A stretch of DNA of 64,000 bases from Luteimonas sp. J29 (GCF_000472505.1 NZ_AWZR01000004.1:1-64000), one strand, 5' to 3'; shown: positions 33,298 through 42,624, numbered from the stretch's first letter. Numbers and translations are program-made. The notes: a model not told the origin generated them from the sequence alone.

Positions 33298-33322
33298 TTG
33301 ACTCTGGACTCAGGTCCAGACT
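33298..33322 (+). promoter_or_regulatory. MerR-family promoter/operator upstream of the CueR-like gene
   Basis: TTGACT (33298-33303) serves as -35 and is followed by the dyad CTCTGGAC-TCAG-GTCCAGACT (33302-33322), centred in what would be a long 19-20 base spacer. That arrangement is the hallmark of MerR-type metal-responsive promoters. The -10 side is weak by eye. It fits autoregulation of the regulator and copper ATPase genes. Confidence 0.65.
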
Positions 33323-33353
33323 GCAGACTGTAGGCCCCGCCCGGAGATCGCCC

Positions 33354-33758
33354 GTGTCCAGTATGAGCATCGGCCAGCTCGCCCGGTCCGCCGGCGTCGC
33401 CACCGACACCGTGCGCTACTACGAACGCAGCGGCCTGCTGGCGCCCGCCGCGCGCCTGGCCTCGGGGTACCGGCGCTACGGCCGCGCCGAACTCAAGCGC
33501 CTGCGCTTCATCCGCCGCGCCAAGGCGCTGGGCTTCTCGCTGGAGGACATCGCCGAGCTGCTCAGCCTCGGCGAGCGCAGCGACGTGGCCAGCATCCGCG
33601 CGGTGGCCGCGCGCAAGCAGGCGCAGGTCGACGCGCGCATCGCCGAACTCGAGCGCGTGCGCGACGGCCTGCGCATCCTGGTGGCTGCCTGCCCCGGCCA
33701 CGGACGGGCGGAGGCCTGCCCGATCCTCAACGCGCTCTCCGGGGAGGACGCGACGTGA
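33354..33758 (+). CDS. MerR-family regulator, CueR-like (Cu(I)/Ag(I)-type)
   Basis: This 134-residue regulator has the MerR winged helix ([28 protein letters not shown], then [29 protein letters not shown]), a long dimerisation helix, and a C-terminal metal loop [15 protein letters not shown] with two cysteines, like the CueR loop for monovalent copper-group metals. GTG 33354 is chosen because GGAGA lies seven bases before it; ATG 33363 is an alternative. It overlaps the copper ATPase gene by 4 bases (GTGA), and a MerR-type operator lies upstream. Confidence 0.88.
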   Translation: MSSMSIGQLARSAGVATDTVRYYERSGLLAPAARLASGYRRYGRAELKRLRFIRRAKALGFSLEDIAELLSLGERSDVASIRAVAARKQAQVDARIAELERVRDGLRILVAACPGHGRAEACPILNALSGEDAT

Positions 33759-36253
33759 GCGCGCATCAAGATCCCGTCCGCGCGGCGACGACGCAGCGGC
33801 GCGATCCCGTCTGCGGCATGGTGGTGGCGCCGGAGTCCCCGCACACGGTCGAACATGCCGGGCGCACCTGGCACTTCTGCTGCGCGCGCTGCGCCGGGAA
33901 GTTCGCCGCCGACCCGTCGGGCTACGACGGCAGCCGCGAGGCGCTCCCGGACGGCCGCGACCCGGTCTGCGGCATGAGCGTCAAGCCGGATTCCCCGCAC
34001 CGGGTGGAACACGGCGGCCGCGCCTGGCGCTTCTGCAGCGCGCGCTGCGCGGAGAAGTTCGCCGCCGATCCCGCGCGCTACGACGGCAGTGCGCCGCCAC
34101 CGGCCGAACCGCCGCCGCCACCGGGCACGATGTACGTCTGCCCGATGGACCCGGAAGTGCGCCAGGACCACCCGGGCACCTGCCCCAAGTGCGGCATGGC
34201 GCTGGAACCGGAGCTGCCGAGCCTGGACGAGGGCGACAACCCCGAGCTGCGCGACTTCTCCCGCCGCTTCTGGTGGACCCTGCCGCTGACCGCGGCCGTG
34301 TTCGTGCTCGGCATGTTCGGCCACCGGCTGCCGTGGTTCGACCCGGCCACCCGGAGCTGGATCGAACTGTTGCTGTCCACGCCGGTGGTGCTCTGGGCCG
34401 GGGCGCCGTTCTTCGTGCGCGGCTGGCAGTCGCTGCGCAACCGCAGCCCGAACATGTGGACTCTGATCTCGCTGGGCACCGGCGCGGCCTATGCCTACAG
34501 CGTGGTCGCCACCCTGGCGCCGGGCGTGTTCCCGGCCGGTTTCTCGTCGATGGGCCGGGTGTCGGTGTACTTCGAGGCCGCGGCGGTGATCGTCACCCTC
34601 ACCCTGTTCGGCCAGCTGCTCGAACTCAAGGCCCGCGCGCAGACCTCGGCCGCGATCCGCTCCCTGCTCGGCCTGGCGCCGAAGACCGCGCGCCGCCTGC
34701 GCGAGGACGGCGGCGAGGAGGACATCCCGCTCGACCACGTCCACGTCGGCGACCGGCTGCGCGTGCGCCCGGGCGAAAAGGTGCCGGTGGACGGCGTGGT
34801 GCTGGAGGGGACCAGCAGCGTCGACGAGTCCATGCTCACCGGCGAGCCGCTGCCGGTCGGCAAGCGCGCCGGCGACCGGGTGGCCGGCGCCACCCTCAAC
34901 GGCGCCGGCGCGCTGGTGATCCGCGCCGAGCGTGTGGGATCGGAGACCCTGCTGGCGCAGATCGTGCAGATGGTGGCGCAGGCGCAGCGCTCGAAGGCGC
35001 CGATGCAGCGACTGGCCGACGTGGTCGCCGGCCGCTTCGTGCTGGGCGTGGTCGCGGTGGCCGTGGTCGCGTTCTTCGCCTGGGGCCTGTTCGGGCCCGA
35101 ACCGGGCTGGGTGTACGGCCTGGTCAACGCGGTGGCGGTGCTGATCATCGCCTGCCCCTGCGCGCTGGGCCTGGCCACGCCGATGTCGGTGATGGTCGCC
35201 ACCGGCCGCGGCGCGACGATGGGCGTGCTGTTCCGCGACGCCGCCGCGATCGAGCGCCTGCGCGAGGTCGACACCCTGGTCGTGGACAAGACAGGCACCC
35301 TCACCGAGGGGCGTCCGGCGTTCGGCGAGGCGGTCGCGGTCGAGGGCGGCAGCGCCGACGAGGTGCTGCGCCTGGCCGCCAGCCTCGACCAGGGCAGCGA
35401 GCATCCGCTGGCGCAGGCCATCGTCGCCGCCGCGCGCGAACGCAGCATGGCGCTGGTGCCGGTGGAAGGGTTCGAATCGAGTACCGGCATCGGCGTGCGC
35501 GGGCGCGTGGAAGGCCGCGCGCTGGCGCTGGGCAATACCGCGCTGATGCGCGAGGCCGGCGTCGACCCGGAGCCGCTGCGAGAACCCGCCGAAGCCCTGC
35601 GCGGCCAGGGCGCGAGCGTGATGTTCCTGGCCGTGGACGGCGCGCTCGCCGGCCTGCTGTCGGTCTCCGACCCGGTCAAGGCCAGTACGCCGGCGGCCAT
35701 CGAGGCGCTGCATGCGGCCGGCCTGCGCATCGTGATGGCCACCGGCGACGGCCTGACTACGGCGAATGCCGTTGCCGCGAAACTCGGCATCGACGAGGTC
35801 CACGGCGAGGTCCGGCCGCAGGACAAGCTGGCCCTGGTCGAACGCCTGCAGCGCGAAGGCCGGGTGGTGGCCATGGCCGGCGACGGCATCAACGACGCCC
35901 CGGCGCTGGCCCGCGCCGACGTCGGCATCGCCATGGGCACCGGCACCGACGTGGCCATGGACAGCGCCCAGGTGACCCTGGTCAAGGGCGACCTGCGCGG
36001 CATCGCCACGGCGCGCGCGTTGTCGCAGGCCACGGTGTCGAACATGCGCCAGAACCTGCTGTTCGCCCTGGCCTACAACGCGCTGGGCGTGCCCATCGCC
36101 GCCGGCGTGCTGTACCCGTTCACCGGCCTGCTGCTGTCGCCGATGATCGCCGCGGTGGCGATGAGCTTCAGCTCCGCCTCGGTGGTGGGCAACGCCCTGC
36201 GCCTGCGCCACCGCCGCCTGTCCCTGCCCGAGCCCGGAGAGTCCCGCGCATGA
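33755..36253 (+). CDS. Copper-translocating P1B-type ATPase with two YHS domains
   Basis: This 832-residue pump starts with two tandem YHS-type metal-binding domains (about 16-58 and 68-110; both have DPVCGM and FCxARCxxKFAADP), then a heavy-metal-binding segment with [20 protein letters not shown] (127-152). The core has CPC (467-469) in M6, DKTGTLT (511-517), a [10 protein letters not shown] His-Pro motif and [10 protein letters not shown] (from 709). This is a Cu(+)/Ag(+) exporter of the inner membrane. There is no HMA domain. It is translationally coupled to the regulator upstream and to acetate kinase downstream (ATGA). Confidence 0.94.
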   Translation: MSAHQDPVRAATTQRRDPVCGMVVAPESPHTVEHAGRTWHFCCARCAGKFAADPSGYDGSREALPDGRDPVCGMSVKPDSPHRVEHGGRAWRFCSARCAEKFAADPARYDGSAPPPAEPPPPPGTMYVCPMDPEVRQDHPGTCPKCGMALEPELPSLDEGDNPELRDFSRRFWWTLPLTAAVFVLGMFGHRLPWFDPATRSWIELLLSTPVVLWAGAPFFVRGWQSLRNRSPNMWTLISLGTGAAYAYSVVATLAPGVFPAGFSSMGRVSVYFEAAAVIVTLTLFGQLLELKARAQTSAAIRSLLGLAPKTARRLREDGGEEDIPLDHVHVGDRLRVRPGEKVPVDGVVLEGTSSVDESMLTGEPLPVGKRAGDRVAGATLNGAGALVIRAERVGSETLLAQIVQMVAQAQRSKAPMQRLADVVAGRFVLGVVAVAVVAFFAWGLFGPEPGWVYGLVNAVAVLIIACPCALGLATPMSVMVATGRGATMGVLFRDAAAIERLREVDTLVVDKTGTLTEGRPAFGEAVAVEGGSADEVLRLAASLDQGSEHPLAQAIVAAARERSMALVPVEGFESSTGIGVRGRVEGRALALGNTALMREAGVDPEPLREPAEALRGQGASVMFLAVDGALAGLLSVSDPVKASTPAAIEALHAAGLRIVMATGDGLTTANAVAAKLGIDEVHGEVRPQDKLALVERLQREGRVVAMAGDGINDAPALARADVGIAMGTGTDVAMDSAQVTLVKGDLRGIATARALSQATVSNMRQNLLFALAYNALGVPIAAGVLYPFTGLLLSPMIAAVAMSFSSASVVGNALRLRHRRLSLPEPGESRA

Positions 36254-37470
36254 CCGAACCCGCCGACCGCTATCCCACCCGGGGCGACCTGGTGCTGGTG
36301 CTCAACTGTGGTTCGTCGAGCATCAAGTTCGCGCTGTTCGACGCCGGCCAGGACCCGCTGCCGCGCCAGCCGGCGTGGAACGGCAAGGTCCAGGGCATCG
36401 GCGGGCCGTCGCCGACCTACGGCGAGACCGGCATCGAGCCGGCGCCGGTCTCGCTGGACCCGGAACGGCCCTACCTGTCGGCGCTGCAACGCATCCGCGA
36501 GGGCGTGCTGGCGCGCCTGGGCGGGCGCCGGCTGGCCGCGATCGCGCACCGCGTGGTCCACGGCGGCAGCCGCTATTTCGCGCCCACGCGCGTGGACGCC
36601 GCTGTGCTGGCCGACCTCGAGGGCTACATCCCGCTGGCCCCGCTGCACCAGCCGTTCGCGCTCGAGGCGATCGCGATCCTGCTGCGCGAACGCCCCGACA
36701 TCCCGCAGGTGGCCTGCTTCGACACCGGCTTCCACCACACCCTGCCGGACGTGGAGAAGCTGCTGCCGCTGCCCTGGGACTGCTGGCAGCGCGGCCTGCG
36801 CCGCTACGGCTTCCACGGCCTGTCCTACGAATACATGGCGACCGCGCTGCCCGAGCGCCACGGCGACCTCGCGCGGGGCAGGGTGGTGGTGGCGCACCTG
36901 GGCAGCGGCGCCAGCCTGTGCGCGATGCAGGGGCTGCGCAGCGTCGCCACCACCATGGGCTTCTCCGCGCTCGACGGGCTGATGATGGGCACCCGCACCG
37001 GCGCGCTCGACCCGGGCGCGCTGCTGTACCTGATGGAGATCGAGAAGCTGTCGCTGGAGGAGGTGGGGCAGATGCTCTACCACCGTTCCGGGCTGCTCGG
37101 CGTGTCGGGCATCTCGTCCGAGCCGCGGGTGATCGTGCGCCACGAGGACGACGCCGGCGAAGCCGGCGGGCGCGCGCGCCTGGCGCTGGAGCTCTACGTG
37201 CGCCGGATCGTGCGCGAGATCGGCGCCCTGGCGGCGGTGCTGGGCGGCCTGGACCTGCTGGTGTTCACCGCCGGGGTGGGCGAGCACAACGCCTTCGTCC
37301 GCGAGCGCGTGTGCCGCGACCTGGCCTTCCTCGGGATTGCGCTGGATCAAGGCGCGAACGCGGCCGACGCGCCGATCATCTCCAGCGACGCCAGCCGCGT
37401 GCGCGTGGGCGTGGAGCCGACCAACGAGGAATGGGTGGCCGCCCGCGACGCGCTGCGCGCGCTGGCCTGA
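36250..37470 (+). CDS. ackA: Acetate kinase
   Basis: Acetate kinase converts acetyl phosphate and ADP to acetate and ATP. This 406-residue protein has the acetokinase signatures: [15 protein letters not shown] near the N terminus, [33 protein letters not shown] (catalytic His region), [13 protein letters not shown], and [11 protein letters not shown] with the catalytic Arg. [16 protein letters not shown] marks the C-terminal domain. Its ATG overlaps the copper ATPase stop codon, so copper export and acetyl-phosphate use are co-translated here. Confidence 0.94.
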   Translation: MTEPADRYPTRGDLVLVLNCGSSSIKFALFDAGQDPLPRQPAWNGKVQGIGGPSPTYGETGIEPAPVSLDPERPYLSALQRIREGVLARLGGRRLAAIAHRVVHGGSRYFAPTRVDAAVLADLEGYIPLAPLHQPFALEAIAILLRERPDIPQVACFDTGFHHTLPDVEKLLPLPWDCWQRGLRRYGFHGLSYEYMATALPERHGDLARGRVVVAHLGSGASLCAMQGLRSVATTMGFSALDGLMMGTRTGALDPGALLYLMEIEKLSLEEVGQMLYHRSGLLGVSGISSEPRVIVRHEDDAGEAGGRARLALELYVRRIVREIGALAAVLGGLDLLVFTAGVGEHNAFVRERVCRDLAFLGIALDQGANAADAPIISSDASRVRVGVEPTNEEWVAARDALRALA

Positions 37471-37504
37471 CCCGGCCGCGGCACCGCCGCGAAGGACGTG
37501 CCTG

Positions 37505-37699
37505 ATGCTGCTCGGACTCGACGCCTCGATCTGGAAGATGCTGCTGGTGGTGCTGCTGGCCCCGGTGCTGGTGGTGGGCCTGCTCAACCTGCTGCTGCGC
37601 CGCCGCGGCGGCGTCGGCGCGGCCTGGAGCGGCGTGCTGGTGCTGTTCCTGGCCGGCATCAGCGCGCTGCTGATCATCCTCGACAAGGTGCGCCTGTGA
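37505..37699 (+). CDS. Small two-segment membrane protein
   Basis: This 64-residue product has two hydrophobic segments (about 11-31 and 41-58) separated by RRRGG, and ends KVRL. I do not recognise a family. AAGGACG precedes the ATG. It lies between acetate kinase and the PRPP synthetase homologue, with gaps of about 30 bases on each side, so it is likely part of the same transcript. Confidence 0.65.
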   Translation: MLLGLDASIWKMLLVVLLAPVLVVGLLNLLLRRRGGVGAAWSGVLVLFLAGISALLIILDKVRL

Positions 37700-37727
37700 A
37701 CGGGGGCCCGTGCAGGGAGGGCGGGGC

Positions 37728-38615
37728 ATGCGCCGGCTGATCCTGCCGATGCCGGGCAACGAGGCCCTGGCCGCCGCGCTGGCGGGCGCCTGCGACGGCG
37801 AAATCGGCCAGGTCGAGACCCGCCGCTTCCCCGATGGCGAAAGCTACGTGCGCCTGCACGGCGACCCGGCCGGGCGGCCGGTGGACCTGGTGTGCACGCT
37901 GGCCCGGCCGGACCCGGGCTTCCTGGCCCTGGTGTTCGCCGCCGACGCCGCGCGCGAGCTGGGCGCCCGCGAGGTCACCCTGGTCGCGCCCTACCTGGCC
38001 TACATGCGCCAGGACATCCGCTTCCTCCCCGGCGAGTGCGTCAGTTCGCGCAGCTTCGCGCGGCTGCTGTCGGCGAGCGTCGACCGGCTGGTCGCCGTCG
38101 ACCCGCACCTGCACCGGCACCCGGCGCTGTCGGCGATCTACTCCATACCCACCACCACCCTGCAGGCCGCGCCGCTGCTGGCCGACTGGATCGCCGCGCA
38201 CGTGGACGCACCACTGGTGGTCGGCCCCGACGAGGAGAGCGAGCAGTGGGCCGGTGCCATCGCGGCCCGCATCGGCGCGCCGCACGTGGTGCTGCGCAAG
38301 ACCCGGCTGGGCGACCGCGAGGTGCGCATCGACGTGCCCGACCTGTCGCCCTGGCGCGACCGCACCCCGGTGCTGGTGGACGACATCGCCTCGTCCGGCC
38401 GCACCCTGGCCGAGGCGGCGCGGGGCCTGGAAGCGCAGGGCCTGCCCCGGGCCGAATGCGTGGTGGTGCACGCGCTGTTCGCCGGCGCCGCCTTCGATGA
38501 ACTCTCGCAGCTGTTCGCGCGCATCACGTCCACCGACTCCGTACCGCATCCGAGCAACCGCATCGCGCTCGCGCCGCTGCTGGCCGACGCGCTGCGGCGC
38601 GACCTGCGCGACTGA
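37728..38615 (+). CDS. Ribose-phosphate pyrophosphokinase family protein
   Basis: PRPP synthetases transfer pyrophosphate from ATP to ribose 5-phosphate. This 295-residue protein has the two phosphoribosyltransferase-like halves and the PRPP loop VDDIASSGRTLAEA. It also has ETRRFPDGESYVRL and YLAYMRQDIRFLPGE, the equivalents of the ATP-binding RFxDGE and flexible-loop segments. It is shorter than housekeeping PrsA (about 315) and its placement beside phosphoketolase and AMP-phosphorylase-like genes suggests a special role, perhaps in the ATP-forming direction. CAGGGAGGG lies before ATG 37728. Confidence 0.88.
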   Translation: MRRLILPMPGNEALAAALAGACDGEIGQVETRRFPDGESYVRLHGDPAGRPVDLVCTLARPDPGFLALVFAADAARELGAREVTLVAPYLAYMRQDIRFLPGECVSSRSFARLLSASVDRLVAVDPHLHRHPALSAIYSIPTTTLQAAPLLADWIAAHVDAPLVVGPDEESEQWAGAIAARIGAPHVVLRKTRLGDREVRIDVPDLSPWRDRTPVLVDDIASSGRTLAEAARGLEAQGLPRAECVVVHALFAGAAFDELSQLFARITSTDSVPHPSNRIALAPLLADALRRDLRD

Positions 38616-38660
38616 CCCGTCCCGCGGGGACGCGCCGCACCAGAGGGAGGATCCACCGCC

Positions 38661-41036
38661 ATGAGTACCGACACGTCACGCGACCGCTGGATCGCCGGCC
38701 ATGGGCCCATCGTCCACCGCGACGCGACCGTCGCCCGCGTCGATGCCCTGGTCGCGCGCCTGCTCCAGGACGGCCGCATCGCCTCGGCCGAGGCCGCCTA
38801 CGGGCTCCTCGCCGCCGCCGACCGCCTGGCCTGCATGGCCATGAGCGTGGTCGCGCACATGACCTATGCCCGGCGCATCGACCTGTCCGGCGCGCCGCTC
38901 GAGGCCGACGACTTCAAGCCCGCGCCCGAAGGCCACACCGGCGGCTCGCTCAACATGGTCCAGGGGTTCGTGGGCTACCTGCTGGCCAACGCCCTGACCG
39001 GCCAGACCCGCGGCTGGATCATGGGCCAGGGCCACTGCGTGGCCGCGATCGAGGCGGTGAACGCGCTGACCGGCGACGTCTCGCCGCGCCAGCGCGGCCG
39101 CTACGACCGCAGCGCCGAAGGCCTGTCGCGGCTGGTCGCCGATTTCTACTGCTACGCGATCGACGCCGACGGCCGGCCCGCCGTGCCGCTGGGCAGCCAT
39201 GCCGGGCCGGACACGGCCGGCGCGGTCAGCGAAGGCGGCTACCTCGGTTTCGCCGGGCTGCAGTACGTGCACATGCCGCTCCCGGGCGAGAGCCTGGTCG
39301 CCTTCCTCAGCGACGGCGCGTTCGAGGAGCAGCGCGGCCAGGACTGGGCCCCGCGCTGGTGGCGCGCCGAAGACTGCGGCGCCGCGATCCCGGTGATGAT
39401 CCTCAACGGCCGCCGCATCGAGCAGCGCACCCAGATCGTGCAGGAGGGCGGGGCCCAGTGGCTGGCCGGCGACGTGCGCCACAACGGCTTCGACCCGGTG
39501 ATCGTCGACGGGCGCGACCCGTCCGCGATCGCCTGCGCGATCGTCGAGGCCGAGGACGTGCTGCGCGCCTTCGCCGCCAGCCCCAAGCGCCGCTATCCCG
39601 CGCGCCTGCCGTACGTGATCGCCGAGACCGAGAAGGGGTTCGGCTTCCCCGGCGCCGGCCGCAATGCCGCGCACAACCTGCCGCTGGACGGCAACCCGCG
39701 CCACGATGCCGCCGCGCGCGAGGCCTTCAACCGCGGCGCCGCCGCGCTGTTCGTGCCGCCGGAAGAACTCGACGCGGCGCTCGCCGCGTTCGACTGCCAC
39801 GCCGCCCAGGGCCGCGTGAAGGAAAGCCTGCATCCGATGGCGCACCGCGACCCGCCCGCGCCGGTGCTCCCGGAACCGGACTGGGCCCCGCCCGGCGGCA
39901 GCGCCAGCGCGATGGCCGCGCTCGACCGCTGGTTCGTGTCCCTGGTCGAGGCCAATCCCGGCCTGCGCGTGCGCATCGGCAATCCGGACGAGCTGGCCAG
40001 CAACAAGATGGGCGGCGCCCTGCAGCGGCTCAGGCACCGGGTCAACGCGCCCGAGCCGGGCGTGGCCGAGGATCTGCACGGCGCGATCATCACCGCGCTC
40101 AACGAGGAGGCGGTGGCCGCCGCGGCGCTGGCCAACAAGGGCGGGCTCAACCTGGTGGTGAGCTACGAGGCGTTCGCGGTGAAGATGCTGGGCCTGCTGC
40201 GCCAGGAAACCATCTTCGCCCGTCGCCAGCGCGAGGTCGGCCAACCGCCGCGCTGGCTGCCGGTGCCGCTGGTGGTGACCTCGCACACCTGGGAGAACAG
40301 CAAGAACGAGCAGTCGCACCAGGACCCGACCATCGGCGAGGCGCTGCTGGGCGAGATGTCCGACACCGCGCGCGTGCTGTTCCCCGTCGACGGCAATACC
40401 GCGGTCGCCGCGCTGCGCGACGTCTATGCCGGGCGCGGCCAGGTCGCCTGCGTGGTGGTGTCCAAGCGCGAGGTCGAAGAGCACTTCGACGCGGAGGCCG
40501 CGCAGCGCCTGGTGCGCGACGGCGCGGGCCAGGTCGTCGGCGATCCGCTGGAGGCCGACGTGCAGCTGGTGGCGATCGGCGCCTACCAGCTCGACGCCGC
40601 GCTCGCCGCGCAGCGCCACCTCGCCGCGCGCGGCCGGCGCGCCTGCGTGAGCGTGGTGCTCGAGCCCGGACGCCTGCGCGTGCCGCGCGACGCGATCGAG
40701 GCCGCGTTCGTGGCCGACGACGCCAGGGTGCAGGCGCTGTTCCCGCCGGAGCTGCCGCGCGTGCTCCTCAGCCACACCCGCCCCGAGCCGATGCTGGGCG
40801 TGCTGCGACGCATCGACTCGGGCCCTGCGCGCACGCGTGCGCTGGGCTACATCAGCCGCGGCGGCACGCTCGACGTGCCCGGCATGCTGTTCGCCAACCG
40901 CTGTACCTGGGCGCACGCGGTGGATGCCTGCACGGCGGTGGCGGGATGGCCGCGCGAGGAGTTGCTCGACGCGCCGCTGCGCGACGCGCTCGACGGCCGC
41001 GGCGATCCGCGCGTGCTGCAGGCCAGGGCGCCATGA
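38661..41036 (+). CDS. Phosphoketolase family protein, divergent
   Basis: This 791-residue thiamine-diphosphate enzyme has the length and three-domain order of phosphoketolases, which cleave xylulose 5-phosphate or fructose 6-phosphate with phosphate to acetyl phosphate. Recognisable parts are EGHTGGSLNMVQGFVGYLLAN, IAETEKGFGFPGAGRNAAHN, NPDELASNKMGG, and WENSKNEQSHQDPT. The ThDP motif reads LSDGAFEEQRG rather than the usual GDGEAETGP, so this is a divergent branch whose substrate is not certain. It ends in ATGA with the phosphorylase gene. Confidence 0.85.
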   Translation: MSTDTSRDRWIAGHGPIVHRDATVARVDALVARLLQDGRIASAEAAYGLLAAADRLACMAMSVVAHMTYARRIDLSGAPLEADDFKPAPEGHTGGSLNMVQGFVGYLLANALTGQTRGWIMGQGHCVAAIEAVNALTGDVSPRQRGRYDRSAEGLSRLVADFYCYAIDADGRPAVPLGSHAGPDTAGAVSEGGYLGFAGLQYVHMPLPGESLVAFLSDGAFEEQRGQDWAPRWWRAEDCGAAIPVMILNGRRIEQRTQIVQEGGAQWLAGDVRHNGFDPVIVDGRDPSAIACAIVEAEDVLRAFAASPKRRYPARLPYVIAETEKGFGFPGAGRNAAHNLPLDGNPRHDAAAREAFNRGAAALFVPPEELDAALAAFDCHAAQGRVKESLHPMAHRDPPAPVLPEPDWAPPGGSASAMAALDRWFVSLVEANPGLRVRIGNPDELASNKMGGALQRLRHRVNAPEPGVAEDLHGAIITALNEEAVAAAALANKGGLNLVVSYEAFAVKMLGLLRQETIFARRQREVGQPPRWLPVPLVVTSHTWENSKNEQSHQDPTIGEALLGEMSDTARVLFPVDGNTAVAALRDVYAGRGQVACVVVSKREVEEHFDAEAAQRLVRDGAGQVVGDPLEADVQLVAIGAYQLDAALAAQRHLAARGRRACVSVVLEPGRLRVPRDAIEAAFVADDARVQALFPPELPRVLLSHTRPEPMLGVLRRIDSGPARTRALGYISRGGTLDVPGMLFANRCTWAHAVDACTAVAGWPREELLDAPLRDALDGRGDPRVLQARAP

Positions 41037-42553
41037 GCGTCGTCGCGCCCCCGCCGTCCCTGCCGCCGCTGCGCGCCGCGCGCCTGCAGCTGCACGCGGC
41101 GCACCAGCCGATCGCGGTGATGCGCAGCGACTGCCACGTCTGCCGCTCCGAGGGCCTGTCGCCGCGCAGCCAGGTGCTGGTGATCCGCGGCGCACGGCAG
41201 GTGCAGGCGCTGCTCTACCAGACCGACGACGAGCGCTTCCCGCCCGACCAGGTGGCGCTGTCGGAGGCGGCGTGGCGCGCGCTCGGGCTGGCCGAGGGCG
41301 ACCCGGTGCAGGTGCGCCATCCGCCGGTGCTCGAATCGCTGACCGGCGTTCGCCGCCGCATCTACGGCCGCCGGCTCGACGCGGGCGACATGGCGGCCAT
41401 CGTCCGCGACGTGGTCCAGGGCCGCTACACCGACGTGCACCTGTCCGCCTTCCTCACCGCCACCGCGGCCCTGCCGCTCGACGCGGACGAAACCGTGCAC
41501 CTGACCCATGCCATGGTCGGGGTCGGGCAGCGCCTGTCCTGGCACTCGCCGGTCGTGGTCGACAAGCACTGCGTCGGCGGCCTGCCGGGCAACCGTACTT
41601 CGCCGATCGTGGTCGCGATCGCGGCCGCCAACGGCCTGGTGATGCCCAAGACCTCATCGCGCGCGATCACCTCGCCCGCCGGCACCGCCGACACCATGCA
41701 AACGCTGGCCCCGGTCGACCTCGACCTGCCCACGCTGCGGCGCGTGGTCGAGCGCGAAGGCGGCTGCCTGGCCTGGGGCGGGGCGATGCACCTGAGCCCG
41801 GCCGACGACATCTTCGTGCGCATCGAGCGCGAGCTGGACATCGACACCGAGGGCCAGCTGGTCGCCTCGGTGCTGTCGAAGAAGATCGCCGCCGGCGCCA
41901 CCCATGTCGCCATCGACATCCCGGTCGGGCCCACGGCCAAGATCCGCAGCCCCGAGGCGGCGCGCCACCTGGCCGCGCGCATGCAGTCGGTGGGCGAACG
42001 CTTCGGCCTCGTGGTGCGCTGCCTGTTCACCGACGGCGCGCAGCCGGTGGGCCGCGGCATCGGCCCGGCGCTGGAGGCGCGCGACGTGCTGGCGGTGCTG
42101 CGCTGCGAACACGACGCGCCCCCGGACCTGCGCGAGCGCGCCGCCGACATCGCCGGAGTCGTGCTCGAACTCGGTGGCGTGGCCGCCGAAGGCGCCGGCC
42201 CGCGCCTGGCGCTGGAGACGCTGGACAGCGGCCGCGCCTGGGAACGCTTTGTGCGCATCTGCGAGGCACAGGGCGGACTGCGCACCCCGCCGCAGGCCGT
42301 CTGCGTGGCGCCGCTGGTGGCCACCCACGGCGGACGCGTGGTGCACGTCGACAACCGCCGCCTGTCGGGGCTGGCCAAGCTCGCCGGCGCCCCGGAGAGC
42401 CCCGCCGCCGGCCTGCGCCTGCTGGTGCGCCTGGGCGACGAGGTCGCCCCCGGGCAGCCGCTGCTGGAACTGCATGCGCAGACCGCGGCGGAGCTGGCGT
42501 ACGCGCTCGATTACGCGCGCGACGCGGGCGACATCGTCCAGATCGTGGCGTGA
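41033..42553 (+). CDS. Thymidine phosphorylase / AMP phosphorylase family protein
   Basis: This 506-residue protein belongs to the nucleoside phosphorylase class II group. The N-terminal 90 residues form an extra domain as in AMP phosphorylases. The catalytic part has YTDVHLSAFLTA, DKHCVGGLPGNRTSP (thymidine phosphorylases have KHSTGG; AMP phosphorylases have the GGxPGN form), SSRAITSPAGTADTMQTLA, and KKIAAGATHVAIDIPVGPTAK. It probably phosphorolyses a nucleoside or nucleoside monophosphate, releasing base and ribose phosphate. It is the last gene of the operon. Confidence 0.88.
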   Translation: MSVVAPPPSLPPLRAARLQLHAAHQPIAVMRSDCHVCRSEGLSPRSQVLVIRGARQVQALLYQTDDERFPPDQVALSEAAWRALGLAEGDPVQVRHPPVLESLTGVRRRIYGRRLDAGDMAAIVRDVVQGRYTDVHLSAFLTATAALPLDADETVHLTHAMVGVGQRLSWHSPVVVDKHCVGGLPGNRTSPIVVAIAAANGLVMPKTSSRAITSPAGTADTMQTLAPVDLDLPTLRRVVEREGGCLAWGGAMHLSPADDIFVRIERELDIDTEGQLVASVLSKKIAAGATHVAIDIPVGPTAKIRSPEAARHLAARMQSVGERFGLVVRCLFTDGAQPVGRGIGPALEARDVLAVLRCEHDAPPDLRERAADIAGVVLELGGVAAEGAGPRLALETLDSGRAWERFVRICEAQGGLRTPPQAVCVAPLVATHGGRVVHVDNRRLSGLAKLAGAPESPAAGLRLLVRLGDEVAPGQPLLELHAQTAAELAYALDYARDAGDIVQIVA

Positions 42554-42618
42554 GCACCGCGGGCGGGCGCGGGTCGCGACCTCCGCCGGCCCTGCTCCTA
42601 CTGCCTGCCCGTTGCCGC

Positions 42619-42624
42619 TAGACT
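42619..42624 (+). promoter_or_regulatory. Candidate -10 element (TAGACT) upstream of MarR gene
   Basis: TAGACT lies 28 bases before the ATG at 42653. It is identical to the hexamer in front of rmuC. The MarR gene therefore probably has its own promoter apart from the preceding operon. Confidence 0.35.
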
